Source: JBMDXB01 sp048594885
GTDB taxonomy: Bacteria; Acidobacteriota; Vicinamibacteria; Vicinamibacterales; 2-12-FULL-66-21
Assembly: GCA_048594885.1 (NCBI GenBank)
Contig: JBMDXB010000047.1
Span: forward strand, 77,290-141,289
DNA: 64,000 nt
Direction of reading: 5' to 3'
In this document: piece after piece, positions 1-8,131 of the stretch
How positions within the stretch are numbered: position 1 is the stretch's first letter
Layout of the letters: every line of letters starts with the position of its first letter
The notes under the pieces: model-generated
Told to the model about the DNA's origin: nothing
The model's input: only the letters and a program-made list of their open reading frames with translations
Databases searched by the model: none
Translations under genes and position numbers: made by a program

Positions 1-545
1 ACGTCTCCGGGGGAGCACTCTCCCTTGTTGAGTTTGTGCGTCGCGTCGGATTTCGTGTGCACCGAGCACCGCGAGGCGATCGGGATGCTCTTTCCCCGCT
101 CGGCCGCATCCTGGCCCGATTCGAGGTCGAGCCCCATACGCGAGAGTTGCTGAACCAGGAATTCCCCGCCTCCCGCGCTGCACTTGCGCGCGGAGACGGT
201 CCGCTTCACCCGCCCTCCATGCAGACAGTGCAGCACGAACGTCTCTCCGCCGAGAGAGACGACCATGTCCGCGTCCACTCGCAGCGCAGCCAGCGCGGCC
301 TCCACGCAGATCGGCTCGGGGACGTACGGGAGATCTGCGAGCGGCGACGCGAAGCCGCCCGTGACGACGGCGTGCCCTGGCGCTCCGGCACCGTCCTTCC
401 GGAGCCGGCGAGCGGCGCCGGCAACGTCCCCACGGTGTCTCGAGATCTCCACGAGCGGCTCGCCGAAGCCGTGGAGCCGGACTCGCTTCACGGTCGTTGA
501 GCCGATGTTCCAGCCCTCGGCATGTTGCATGGACTCCGCCCTCAT
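1..545 (-). CDS. CoA-dehydratase activase-like ATPase (BadF/BadG/BcrA/BcrD family), 3' end cut by window edge
   Basis: Reading the minus strand from ATG at 545 (alternative ATG at 530) gives an open frame to the window edge, about 181 residues, with no stop. The N-terminus reads AEGWNIGSTTVKRVRL, matching the phosphate-binding D/N-IGSTT-K motif of ASKHA ATPases in the 2-hydroxyglutaryl-CoA dehydratase activator family. Further on are SLGGETFVLHCL (the GG-D/E phosphate 2 region) and SARKCSAGGGEFLVQQLSRM, corresponding to the family segment with the conserved Cys (K-C-A-A-G-T-G-x-F) that coordinates the [4Fe-4S] cluster in true activators, then ASRCSVHTKSD, the second family Cys segment. Known members use ATP hydrolysis to drive an electron into a dehydratase or reductase. 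The IGSTT Asp is Asn here, so activity may be altered. No partner dehydratase is visible because the window ends. The family call is fairly firm; the substrate is unknown. Confidence 0.72.
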   Translation of the reverse strand, partial: MRAESMQHAEGWNIGSTTVKRVRLHGFGEPLVEISRHRGDVAGAARRLRKDGAGAPGHAVVTGGFASPLADLPYVPEPICVEAALAALRVDADMVVSLGGETFVLHCLHGGRVKRTVSARKCSAGGGEFLVQQLSRMGLDLESGQDAAERGKSIPIASRCSVHTKSDATHKLNKGECSPGD

Positions 546-769
546 CGATTCACACACAGCTACGCTCCGGGAGCACGACCCCGTGCTCTCCTTGATTACA
601 GCGGCGGAATACCGCCAGTAACCTGATTTGCTCTGAGCGCCGCGTACGTATCAGAAATGCCGTGCGATGATCCGGATCGCGGGAAATGTAGGGGGTGTTT
701 CACCGACGATACGTATCGTTCGCGTGCGGCAAATACAGCACGCGGCAGGGTGCGGCGTCCGCTACATGC
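546..769. promoter_or_regulatory. Divergent intergenic region with two palindromes
   Basis: This non-coding gap separates the leftward activase from the rightward sigma-factor remnant. It contains a 7-bp hairpin, GAGCACG at 571-577 pairing with CGTGCTC at 582-588, and a perfect 14-bp palindrome ACGATACGTATCGT at 706-719. The palindrome is 51 bp upstream of the first plausible sigma start and could be an operator. No convincing -35/-10 pair was seen. Confidence 0.3.
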
Positions 770-1107
770 GTGGCCGTGAACGCCCGGGTGGCGGAACACG
801 ACGCGCTGGCCTCGTCGATGGTTGCTTATCAGTCGGGCGACGCAACTGCATTTGACGAGCTATACGCCGCACTCGTTCCCGTGCTTCGGCGCTATCTCGG
901 GAGCCTGGCGCGCCACGATGCGCGGGTTGACGATCTGGTGCAGGAGACGTTTCTGCCAGATTCACCAGGCACGCCGGACGTACAACCCGGAATGGCCGCT
1001 CGTTCCGTGGTCGCTCGCGATCGCCCGCCACGTGTTCCTGATGGATTGCCGGACCAGACGGCGCAAGCGCTATCGCGACGGCGTCGAGCTGCAGGAATCG
1101 ACAGCTC
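770..1107 (+). pseudogene. ECF sigma factor remnant, frameshifted and 3'-truncated
   Basis: From GTG at 770 the frame reads MVAYQSGDATAFDELYAAL, then VLRRYLGSLARHDARVDDLVQETFL, a normal sigma region 2 start (DDLVQETF is the core-binding helix). At about 955 the reading moves into another frame that continues QIHQARRTYNPEWPLVPWSL and then AIARHVFLMDCRTRRRKRY, the end of region 2. A single extra C in the run ctgccag explains the shift. Region 4 (the -35 binding helix-turn-helix) is absent: after GVELQES the sequence passes straight into a permease fragment. It is therefore a dead gene, probably made by a deletion that joined a sigma gene to an ADOP permease gene. Sigma/permease-type neighbours are common in this kind of genome. 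Confidence 0.7.
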
Positions 1108-1700
1108 GTGACGGAAACCATCCTGCTGTCCCTCGGGTCTTCTGCCGTCGCGCTGATCTTCGCTCGGGTAGGCCTCGATGTGCTGCGATCCAGCATTCCG
1201 GCTGACATGGCGCGCTACATGGAAGGATGGAACAACGTCCGCGTCGACAGCCGTCTCGCGCTGATCATGCCCGCGTTCGCTATCATCGTCGGCCTTGCGG
1301 TGGGCCTGCTGCCGGCGTTGAGCGTGTCGCAGGCCAGCGTCATGGCCGCGCTGAACGAAGGAGACCGCTCGACAGGCGGCTCGCCGCCAACGAGCGCCGC
1401 TCCGCGGCGTGACGGCAGTCCTGCGGACGCGCGGTGAGCCGTCGGCTGCGGCGGACGTCCTGCGTCTGTTGCTGCGCCAGGCGGTTACGCTCACGGCGGC
1501 CGGCGTCTCGATTGGCGCGGCGCTGGCCGCAGTCCTTGGACGCGTCATGTCTTCCGTGTTTTTTCGGCGTCGTGCAATTCGAGTTGACACCGGTCATCGC
1601 AACGGCTGCCGGCCTCGCCGCTGTTACGGTGGCCTCCGCATGGGCCCCCGCGTGGAGTACGGGACGAGTCGATCGGCCGTCGTCCTGCGATCGCAGTGAT
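1100..1700 (+). pseudogene. ADOP/MacB-like permease C-terminal remnant, multiple frameshifts
   Basis: The first piece (from about 1108) reads TETILLSLGSSAVALIFARV, then LDVLRSSIPADMARYMEGW and RVDSRLALIMPAFAIIVGLA, the third membrane segment and following periplasmic/TM part of an acidobacterial orphan FtsX permease. After about 1405 the frame changes to LLLRQAVTLTAAGVSIGAAL with VLGRVMSSVFF, and near 1560 changes again to GVVQFELTP, then AAGLAAVTVASAWAPAWSTG, which corresponds to the last helix and the PARRATRVDP-like tail of the family. At least two frameshifts and loss of the N-terminal half make it nonfunctional. Intact relatives are at 19437-22028, 45851-48574, 49134-51827 and 51836-54508. 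Confidence 0.75.
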
Positions 1701-1708
1701 TCCAACCG

Positions 1709-1858
1709 TCAGCGCTTCTTCCGCGCCTTGGCTTTCTTGTCGCGCGTTGCGATATCGAGGGCTACACGACGCAGCCGCTTTGCGGCTTTGTGCCCGAGGA
1801 GATTCTCGAGCGCTTCCTCGGTTGTAATCTTCCCGCGCTTCTTACTCTTCTTGGCCAT
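1709..1858 (-). CDS. Small Lys/Arg-rich basic protein, 49 aa
   Basis: A 49-codon frame starting MAKKSKKRGKITTEEALENL and ending RDKKAKARKKR. Both ends are strongly basic and the centre (residues about 12-37) looks helical and amphipathic. The start ATG is preceded by GAGGAG about 4-9 nt upstream (1863-1868), a strong ribosome binding site that supports real translation. It could be a nucleic-acid-binding or ribosome-associated micro-protein; I do not recognise a named family. It lies just downstream of an RND-pump remnant and sits in an otherwise decayed region, so survival of an intact frame plus RBS is notable. Confidence 0.55.
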   Translation of the reverse strand: MAKKSKKRGKITTEEALENLLGHKAAKRLRRVALDIATRDKKAKARKKR

Positions 1859-1977
1859 ACTGCTCCTCGGCTATCAGCGCGCCCTTCCGCCATCACCTGG
1901 CGCGGCCGGAGCCTGCGGCGATGCGGCCGGTGGCCCCAGCAGCAGCGCCGCGCAGACGAAGGACGCCAGTGCAACGA

Positions 1978-2097
1978 TCAAGACAGGGCCTCTCCGCCCG
2001 AGGAGGCGGCGCGCTGACCGAAGCGATCATAGAGTACGGGCACGACCACCGTGTTCAGCGCGGTCGACGTGAACAGCCTCTTCCGCACCAATTCCAT
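1978..2097 (-). pseudogene. C-terminal remnant of an HME-type RND efflux pump
   Basis: Thirty-nine codons read FTSTALNTVVVPVLYDRFG before a TGA stop. The intact RND pump in this window (12116-15202) ends with LTSTALNMVVVPVLYDRFG, so this is the extreme C-terminus of a homologous transporter whose remaining thousand codons are gone. Immediately after, a TTG that overlaps the TGA opens a 35-codon frame (1981-1874) beginning with a hydrophobic stretch (IVALASFVCAALLLG), possibly the truncated signal peptide of the next operon gene. The remnant points to an earlier second metal-efflux operon here. Confidence 0.65.
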
Positions 2098-2108
2098 TTC
2101 TGCGTCCC

Positions 2109-2729
2109 CTACCGTGACGCGCCCTGGTTCGCCGCAGCACCCGCCACCGCCACCCGGCCCGGCGTGTAGCCATAGACGAACCGCTTGAATTCCGGGTGCA
2201 GGAAGTCCCAGCCGAACTCATAGCGCTTCATCTCCTTGAACGCCCGATCCGCAGTCCAGCCATCCTGCTCCATGCGATAGACGGCGGACATCACGCCGGT
2301 GCGATGCTTGCCGCCCTTGCAGTGCACGTACACCGGTTGCCGCGTGGGGTCGTTGACGATGCCGAGGAACTCCGCCAGTTGCGCGTCGGTTGGCGGCACG
2401 CGCGTCGTCATCGGGATGCGAACGAACGTCATGCCGGCCGCTTCGACGAGTTGACGTTCGTCGTGATTCTCGCCGTCGGCCTGCAGATCGATGACGGTCC
2501 TGATGCCGAGCGCGGCCAGATCCGTGTAGTCACGCCCCTCGGGCTGTTCGCCGCGATAGTACTTCTCGTTGATGCGACCGAAGTTGTCGATGTCGATCGT
2601 CGCGACGTCTACGGCCCGGCGGGCCGCGACCTCGCTCTGACGCTCCGCCGCTGCAATGGAGAGCGACGGCGACACGGTAAGGAGTGTCACCACGACGAGT
2701 GCAGACACACGTCTCCTGATACGGTCCAC
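2109..2729 (-). CDS. Secreted protein tyrosine phosphatase-like protein
   Basis: 206 residues. A signal peptide (residues 1-27, hydrophobic core VSALVVVTLLTVSPSLSIA) indicates export. The phosphatase P-loop is HCKGGKHRTG at about residues 139-148, a full HCx5R signature with catalytic Cys and Arg, preceded by GIRTVIDLQAD and followed by a helical tail, as in Siw14/DSP-type phosphatases. These enzymes hydrolyse phosphotyrosine or inositol/nucleotide phosphates; the substrate here is unknown. The start is GTG at 2729, chosen because GAGGAGGT lies about 6 nt upstream. It is the last gene of the leftward run behind the multicopper oxidase, separated from it by a hairpin, so it may have its own promoter. 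Confidence 0.85.
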   Translation of the reverse strand: MDRIRRRVSALVVVTLLTVSPSLSIAAAERQSEVAARRAVDVATIDIDNFGRINEKYYRGEQPEGRDYTDLAALGIRTVIDLQADGENHDERQLVEAAGMTFVRIPMTTRVPPTDAQLAEFLGIVNDPTRQPVYVHCKGGKHRTGVMSAVYRMEQDGWTADRAFKEMKRYEFGWDFLHPEFKRFVYGYTPGRVAVAGAAANQGASR

Positions 2730-2780
2730 GAGCCACCTCCTCGAGCGATAGTCAGTGATGGTGAAGCCGCGTGCGAAGGC

Positions 2781-2809
2781 GGCACCAGGTGCGGGGCAAC
2801 TCTGGTGCC
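2781..2809. repeat. 8-bp inverted repeat upstream of the phosphatase gene
   Basis: GGCACCAG (2781-2788) is the exact reverse complement of CTGGTGCC (2802-2809) across a 13-nt loop. It sits about 50-80 bp upstream of the phosphatase start, so it may be an operator or an RNA hairpin. Confidence 0.35.
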
Positions 2810-2910
2810 ACAGGGATCGCAGCTCTCAAACCAGTGTTGCGCGCAGATCCGGGAAGATCAAGATCGGCAGTTTGTCACCCCGGCTACATGGCCGAGGACA
2901 GCTCGACTGA

Positions 2911-2944
2911 CACGGCCGGGGCGGGCGTGCCGGCCCCGGCCGTG
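2911..2944 (-). terminator. GC-rich hairpin after the multicopper oxidase gene
   Basis: CACGGCCGGGGC (2911-2922) pairs with GCCCCGGCCGTG (2933-2944) around a 10-nt loop, a 12-bp stem starting 11 nt beyond the stop codon of the multicopper oxidase. There is no clear U-tract, so it is hairpin-only evidence for termination or 3'-end protection. Confidence 0.5.
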
Positions 2945-2955
2945 ACGCGCGTCGC

Positions 2956-5928
2956 TTATTTCGGCGCGTGAATGACGATGCTCCCGGAGGTGATGGCCGT
3001 CGGGTTGGCCGCATCCATGTCGTCGGACGCGCCAAGGACGTTGTCGTAGACGACGGCGTCCGTTGCCGTGTCCCACACCTTGAGCCGGAACCGGTCCACG
3101 CCTCCGCCGCCCGGCGCGTTGCCGTCCACCACCGTCAGCAGGAAGCCGTAGCTGCCCGCGCCGTTGACCTGTCCGAGCCCTTTGTACTGCGCCCGCGCCC
3201 CCGCGACCACGAGCCACTGGTACGACGTCGCCTTGAACGCGAAATCGGCCGCCTGGAACTGGAACTGCGTCTCCCCGGTCGGGACCGTTGCCCCCTTCTG
3301 ATATTTCGAGAAGAACCCGAACCTCGCCGGTCCGCTCACCGAGGGATCCGCCGTGTACGCCCCGGCGGGCGAGTCGATCGTGCCGCCGCCGGTGACGAAT
3401 CCGGCGCTCGGGTCGTACACGATCAGCAGCGCGCTGGCCGACCCCGCGCCTCCGTCATCGTCGGTGGCGGAGACGACCAGGGTGTAGACGCCGGCGGCGG
3501 TGAAGACGTGCGACTGGCTGCAGGCGCCCGTCCCGTCTGGGGCCCCGACGAGCGGAGCGTTCCCGTCGTCCATGTCGAACGAACAGCTCGATGCGGTGTA
3601 TGTGTCGTTGCTCGCCGGATCGGACACCGACGCAGCGATCGTGACGTTCGTGTCCACCGGAACCAGCGTCGCGGGCGTGATGGTGTTGATGACGACCGTT
3701 GGCGCCACGTTCACAACCGTCAGCGTCGCGTTCTGCACGACCGGCGGATTGACGCCGTCGCTGGCCGTCACGGTGAGCGTGTACGGGCCATCGTCGGTGC
3801 ACGTGATCGTGGTGCTGAGTGCGCTTGGATCGGCGATCGCGCAGGTCGCTCCGGCGTCGACGCCTGCTTGCGGTGCGTAAGACCATGTCGTCGCCATCGG
3901 GTCGCCGTCGGCATCGAACGCCAGCGTCGAGATCGGGATCGCGGCGCCCTCGTTCCCCGTCGCGTTCGAGACCGTCACACCCGGCGGCGCCACGACAACG
4001 AACTCGGAAATCATGCCGAACACCGCGTGGAAGAAGATGTGGCAGTGGAGGACCCACCGGCCGATCCCGCCGCCGGGCGTGACGCCGTCCATCATCGGCC
4101 GATCGTCCAGGCGCACTCGGAACCGCAGCGTGTATCCAGGAGGAATGTCGATGTTGTCGCGGTACTCCACGCGCGGGAAGGTATAGGACGGACCGGTCCC
4201 GGGGCTCCCGTCCGGCGCGCCGAGCGGCGGCGGGTCGAGCATCGTATCCGTCAGGTTGATCGGCTGAATCGAGAAGCCGTGGAGATGGAACGGATGGTGC
4301 GCGCCGGTGTGATTCGTCACCGTCAGCTCGAGCGAGTCGCCCAGTCTCGCGTAGCGCGCGGACGCCTCGTGCGGAATCGCCGTGTAGTCGCCGGCGAAAT
4401 CGTGCGACCCCTGATGTCCGTTGATCCCGAGCCTGCTCCCCGTACCGTCGGTGAGCATGTTGGTCAACTGGATATCGGAGTCGGCGAGGCCCGGCTTCAC
4501 CGGGTTGAACGTTGACGGATCGAGTACGGTGCCGGTCGGCGCGCCCAGCACTTCCTGTGGGTCGGCGATCGCGGGATCCGCGCGGAGCGGCGTTGCCTCG
4601 GCGATCGTGTACGGCACGGCCGCCACGCCGGTGACCTCGAGATGCGCGACCGGCACGGTCGGGAGATTGGAGAATCCTCCGCCGAGGCGTGGGAAGTCCT
4701 GCGTCCAGATCGTCAGCACGTCGCCGACGTTCGCGCCGGCGGGAATGACGGCGACGATGTCCTGCCGATCGCCGGGATCGAGCAGGAGCTCCCCCTGCGT
4801 GTACTTGAAGTCGAATCCGCTGACCGTGCCCCCTTCGATGTGCGCGCTGTCGAGCAGTCCCCCCTGCCCGCCGACGCGGACGAGCGGAATCTGGGTCCCC
4901 GCTTGATCGGTGAGGATCAGACGGAAGAACCGGGTCGTGGCGGCGTTGATGAACTGCATCCGGATGCCCTGGCCGGCCTGCACCGCCAGCGTCGAGGCGC
5001 CTGGAGCGAGCGCGCCGGGCGACGACGGCGATCCGGCCCGCGCGCCGACGTTCTTGCCGTTGGTGAGAACCGTCTGCCCTTCGTTCACCGTGCCGGCGGT
5101 GCCCGCTTTCTGGATGTTGGGCACTTCGCCTTCGGCGTAAACCCCGCCCGGCAGCTGACGCGGATTGCCGTCCTCGTCAATCGGACTGGTCTCACAGAGA
5201 TCGACCGGATCCGGACCAGGCTGCCCCGAGAGATCTCCGCCGCTCACGTGCGGCAACGCGCCGGGTGTCAGGTCGTACGTCTCCTCGTCGTTGCTGCCTG
5301 GCGCCTTGCACACCGTGACGTCGCTGAGGACCATCGTCTTCGTCTGCGCCGCTGACGGCAGCACGTTCGCGGTGGCAAGCGCCGCGTCGTGCGGGTCCTC
5401 GACGACGATCGATCCGTACATGCCTTTGAACACCTGGTTCGTCGAGGAATGATGATGCGGGTGATACCAGAAGATGCCGGGGCGCGTGACGATGAACGTG
5501 TACTCGAACGTTCCGTTTGTCGGGACCATGTTCTGCGTCAGCGGCGTGCCATCGCTGGCGTTGGCCAGCTCGATGCCGTGCCAGTGGATGCCGGTCGGAT
5601 GCGCGATGTTGTTGACGAAGTGCACGATGACGGTATCGCCGACCTTCAGGCGGAACTCCGGGCCCGGCACCGATCCGTTGAACGTCAGCACGCTGGCGAT
5701 CACGCCGCCGCCGACATCCACGGCCGCAGGCTGGGCGGTGATCGTCGTCTCGACGATGTTGGGATCGGGATTCGTGTCGGACACGAGCGGCACGGTGTAG
5801 GGGTCGCCGCCGGCCACAGCGAACGCCGGCGGCGTTGACCGCATGTTCACGAGGAAGAACATCACCGCGAGGACGGCTGTCGCGCCTGCCATGGCGCGCC
5901 CGCGCCGCTGCCAAATAAACGTCGCCAT
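2956..5928 (-). CDS. Secreted multicopper oxidase with PKD-like domains and post-COAP C-terminal domain
   Basis: 990 residues. The start ATG at 5928 is chosen over an upstream in-frame ATG at 6126 because GGAGGT lies 6 nt before it and the protein then begins with a signal peptide (VLAVMFFLVNMRSTPPAFA). The cupredoxin part carries all copper sites: HWHG and HPHHH in domain 1, and HPFHLHG plus HCHIFFHAVFGM near residue 650, including the type-1 Cys and axial Met. After about residue 670 come two Ig/PKD-like domains (FDADGDPMATTWSY; SFDMDDG with CSQSHVFTAAGVYTLVVSAT), then a C-terminal domain starting FVTGGGTIDSPAGAY that matches the domain found after some oxidases and adhesins. It probably oxidises Cu(I), Mn(II) or organic substrates outside the cytoplasmic membrane. 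Downstream of the CopC-CopD fusion, it fits a copper-defence island. The long tail is well beyond the usual 450-600-residue oxidase length. Confidence 0.92.
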   Translation of the reverse strand: MATFIWQRRGRAMAGATAVLAVMFFLVNMRSTPPAFAVAGGDPYTVPLVSDTNPDPNIVETTITAQPAAVDVGGGVIASVLTFNGSVPGPEFRLKVGDTVIVHFVNNIAHPTGIHWHGIELANASDGTPLTQNMVPTNGTFEYTFIVTRPGIFWYHPHHHSSTNQVFKGMYGSIVVEDPHDAALATANVLPSAAQTKTMVLSDVTVCKAPGSNDEETYDLTPGALPHVSGGDLSGQPGPDPVDLCETSPIDEDGNPRQLPGGVYAEGEVPNIQKAGTAGTVNEGQTVLTNGKNVGARAGSPSSPGALAPGASTLAVQAGQGIRMQFINAATTRFFRLILTDQAGTQIPLVRVGGQGGLLDSAHIEGGTVSGFDFKYTQGELLLDPGDRQDIVAVIPAGANVGDVLTIWTQDFPRLGGGFSNLPTVPVAHLEVTGVAAVPYTIAEATPLRADPAIADPQEVLGAPTGTVLDPSTFNPVKPGLADSDIQLTNMLTDGTGSRLGINGHQGSHDFAGDYTAIPHEASARYARLGDSLELTVTNHTGAHHPFHLHGFSIQPINLTDTMLDPPPLGAPDGSPGTGPSYTFPRVEYRDNIDIPPGYTLRFRVRLDDRPMMDGVTPGGGIGRWVLHCHIFFHAVFGMISEFVVVAPPGVTVSNATGNEGAAIPISTLAFDADGDPMATTWSYAPQAGVDAGATCAIADPSALSTTITCTDDGPYTLTVTASDGVNPPVVQNATLTVVNVAPTVVINTITPATLVPVDTNVTIAASVSDPASNDTYTASSCSFDMDDGNAPLVGAPDGTGACSQSHVFTAAGVYTLVVSATDDDGGAGSASALLIVYDPSAGFVTGGGTIDSPAGAYTADPSVSGPARFGFFSKYQKGATVPTGETQFQFQAADFAFKATSYQWLVVAGARAQYKGLGQVNGAGSYGFLLTVVDGNAPGGGGVDRFRLKVWDTATDAVVYDNVLGASDDMDAANPTAITSGSIVIHAPK

Positions 5929-6183
5929 CAATGACCTCCACACCTTCGGACCAATCAAACACTGGCGTGCGAATAGCCGCACGACAGATCGAGGCCGGCA
6001 CCGGAGCTGGGGAGCTTGGGGCGCACGCCGAGAGGTTGTCAGAGTCGAATGGCTTCGACGGCAGAGGGGAACGTCGCCGTCGCGGACACGCCGCTCGGAG
6101 AAACCGACGTTCTTATACGCCGGCACCGCGTCATCGTCAACGAAGAAGATCGAGGATTCGAGAAGGACAATTCTGTGCTGACA

Positions 6184-8130
6184 CTATTGCTGCGGAGCTT
6201 CGAGATCGAGAGCGGCTCGCATGCGCGAACCATCATGCAGGCGAGCAACGACGACGATTCTGTTATGTCCTCGGACGAGCTTCGCATCCGCGACAAATCT
6301 GCTGGCGGTCAATCGCTGCACGGGCAACTGACGCAGTTGACCGTCGGTACTCTCGGCGCCGACGACGATGGAGACAACCGGCCGTTCGTCCTGAAGAACG
6401 TCGTAGCAGGTGACGTACAACTTGCTGTCGCCTTCGCGCTCGGGAACCGGGGAGATTCTCACGAAGCCTGCCCGCTTCACCTCCACGGTGTACATGGGCG
6501 GTTGTCCTGGAAACCTCGCAATGGAGACCGGCTGCGCCACGCGACGCGTTTCCACGTCGAGCGGCACTTCAACGGAGCCTTCCCCGCGTTCGATCAGGAC
6601 GGAGATGCGCCAGCGGCCGCCGAACGCGAGGTTGGCGCCGGACCCAACGTACGAACCGCCGGCAGTGGACGTCAGCGGCAGCGGCGTGCGATCGGCGGTT
6701 GGATCCTCGAGCGACGCGAAACGCAGCGAGACACGCGTCGCTTCCACCGGCGCCTTCGAGTCGTAATCGGCGATCTGCACTTTGAAACGATTCGGGCCGG
6801 GCTGATCGGATGCGGCCGTCAATCGCACGCGCACGGTCGTGCCGTAATCGGCAGCCGATGCAGAAAGACCGACGGGCGATCGCGCCGCCGCCGCCGGGGG
6901 TGGCGCGGTGGTGAGCACCGCCGCGACGACCAGCGCCGCAGCGGCCAACAGCAATTCCCCGCCGCCCACGCGCCGAAGCAGCCAGAGACTCACCGGCGCC
7001 GAAGGCACGCTCGATCGGCGATTGACCGCGCCGAGACCGGCGATCGCAGCCGTCAGGAGGACCTTGATCGAGAGCGCGCCGCCGTACGTCGTTCCGATCA
7101 GATCGCGCCAGGAGGCCAGTTCGCCGACAGCGCGCCCAACGCCTGAGACCAGGACGATGACAAGCGCAATCGCTGCGATCGTCGAGAAGCGTCGGACGCT
7201 GGCGGCTTTCGCCTCGGATGGCGCTCCGCGTGTGCCGAGGAGCAGCGCGGCGAGGCCGCCAAACCAGATGGCAGCGGCGACGACGTGCGTCCATTGGCCG
7301 ATGATGGTGGCGATCGGTGGGAACAACCCCGGCGCGGCGTCATGTCCTGCCGCGACGTGGACGCCTGCGCATGCAAGCGCCGCGGCCGCTGCCACGGCCA
7401 TGGCGGCGTGGCGCCGTCGCGGCGGCCGCGTTGACGCCGCCACCAGGCCGACGGCCGAAACGGCCAGCGCGGCGGCTCTCCAGAGCAGGGCGCGGCCGAC
7501 GAACGTCCCGAGCAGCGCCTGCAGTGGTGCCGCGGCGCCCCTCCGCTGCGCGACGAACAACAGCACGACGCCGGTGGCTGCCGCCACCAATCCGGACCAG
7601 GCGAGTGGCAGCTCCGTGCCGCCGCCGAATCGGGCGAGTGCCGCCGCCGTCGCGCCGACGAGCAGGATGATGCCCGCGAGAAACGCAGAACGCGCGATGA
7701 CTTCGAGCCCGGAGATCTCCGCACTGGACGAAGCCGTGGATCGCAGCGCCGACGGATCGGCGCGGACGCCGAACGTGTACATGCCGCTGGTGGCATGTCC
7801 ATCGACCGCCGACACGATCCGCCACGTCACGACGTACACGCCGCGGTCGAGCCGAGCGACGCCGACGGCGAGCGAGAGAGGATCGCCGGCGACCAGGCCG
7901 GGACGGCCGGTCTGATAGCTGATGCCCTGGCTGTCCGTGACGCGGATCTCGGACAGGGACGGTTCGGGCGCTTCCGAGAACGTCAGCCGGATCGCGTCGG
8001 GGGCGTCGCCCAGCGTGGAGCCGTCGAGAGGGTCCGAGATCAGCAGACTGCCGTGCGCGGATAATCCGTGCGAGGCGAACACGCCCGCAGCGGCAAGCCC
8101 GATCAGAATGACGACGATTCGGCGCGCCAC
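6184..8130 (-). CDS. CopC-CopD fusion copper protein with C-terminal YtkA/FixH-like domain
   Basis: 648 residues from GTG at 8130, one nucleotide after the stop of the upstream gene, with GGGGA just before it; a longer reading from ATG at 8217 would overlap that gene. The signal peptide ends ...HGLSAHG, so the mature N-terminus supplies the CopC copper-binding His. CopC follows (TLGDAPDAIRLTFSEAPEPS, VVTWRIVSAVDGHATSGMYT), then about eight membrane helices of CopD (residues ~150-430), then a soluble beta domain (~440-648). CopC binds periplasmic Cu and CopD is thought to move it across the inner membrane. Its position between a small anchored partner and the multicopper oxidase, opposite an RND efflux operon, supports a role in copper balance. 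Uptake versus export cannot be decided from sequence. Confidence 0.9.
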   Translation of the reverse strand: MARRIVVILIGLAAAGVFASHGLSAHGSLLISDPLDGSTLGDAPDAIRLTFSEAPEPSLSEIRVTDSQGISYQTGRPGLVAGDPLSLAVGVARLDRGVYVVTWRIVSAVDGHATSGMYTFGVRADPSALRSTASSSAEISGLEVIARSAFLAGIILLVGATAAALARFGGGTELPLAWSGLVAAATGVVLLFVAQRRGAAAPLQALLGTFVGRALLWRAAALAVSAVGLVAASTRPPRRRHAAMAVAAAAALACAGVHVAAGHDAAPGLFPPIATIIGQWTHVVAAAIWFGGLAALLLGTRGAPSEAKAASVRRFSTIAAIALVIVLVSGVGRAVGELASWRDLIGTTYGGALSIKVLLTAAIAGLGAVNRRSSVPSAPVSLWLLRRVGGGELLLAAAALVVAAVLTTAPPPAAAARSPVGLSASAADYGTTVRVRLTAASDQPGPNRFKVQIADYDSKAPVEATRVSLRFASLEDPTADRTPLPLTSTAGGSYVGSGANLAFGGRWRISVLIERGEGSVEVPLDVETRRVAQPVSIARFPGQPPMYTVEVKRAGFVRISPVPEREGDSKLYVTCYDVLQDERPVVSIVVGAESTDGQLRQLPVQRLTASRFVADAKLVRGHNRIVVVARLHDGSRMRAALDLEAPQQ

Positions 8131-8131
8131 G

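Noticed and set aside
5929..6126. N-terminal extension of the multicopper oxidase
   Set aside because: The extension is not signal-like, and the internal ATG at 5928 has a strong RBS and signal peptide.
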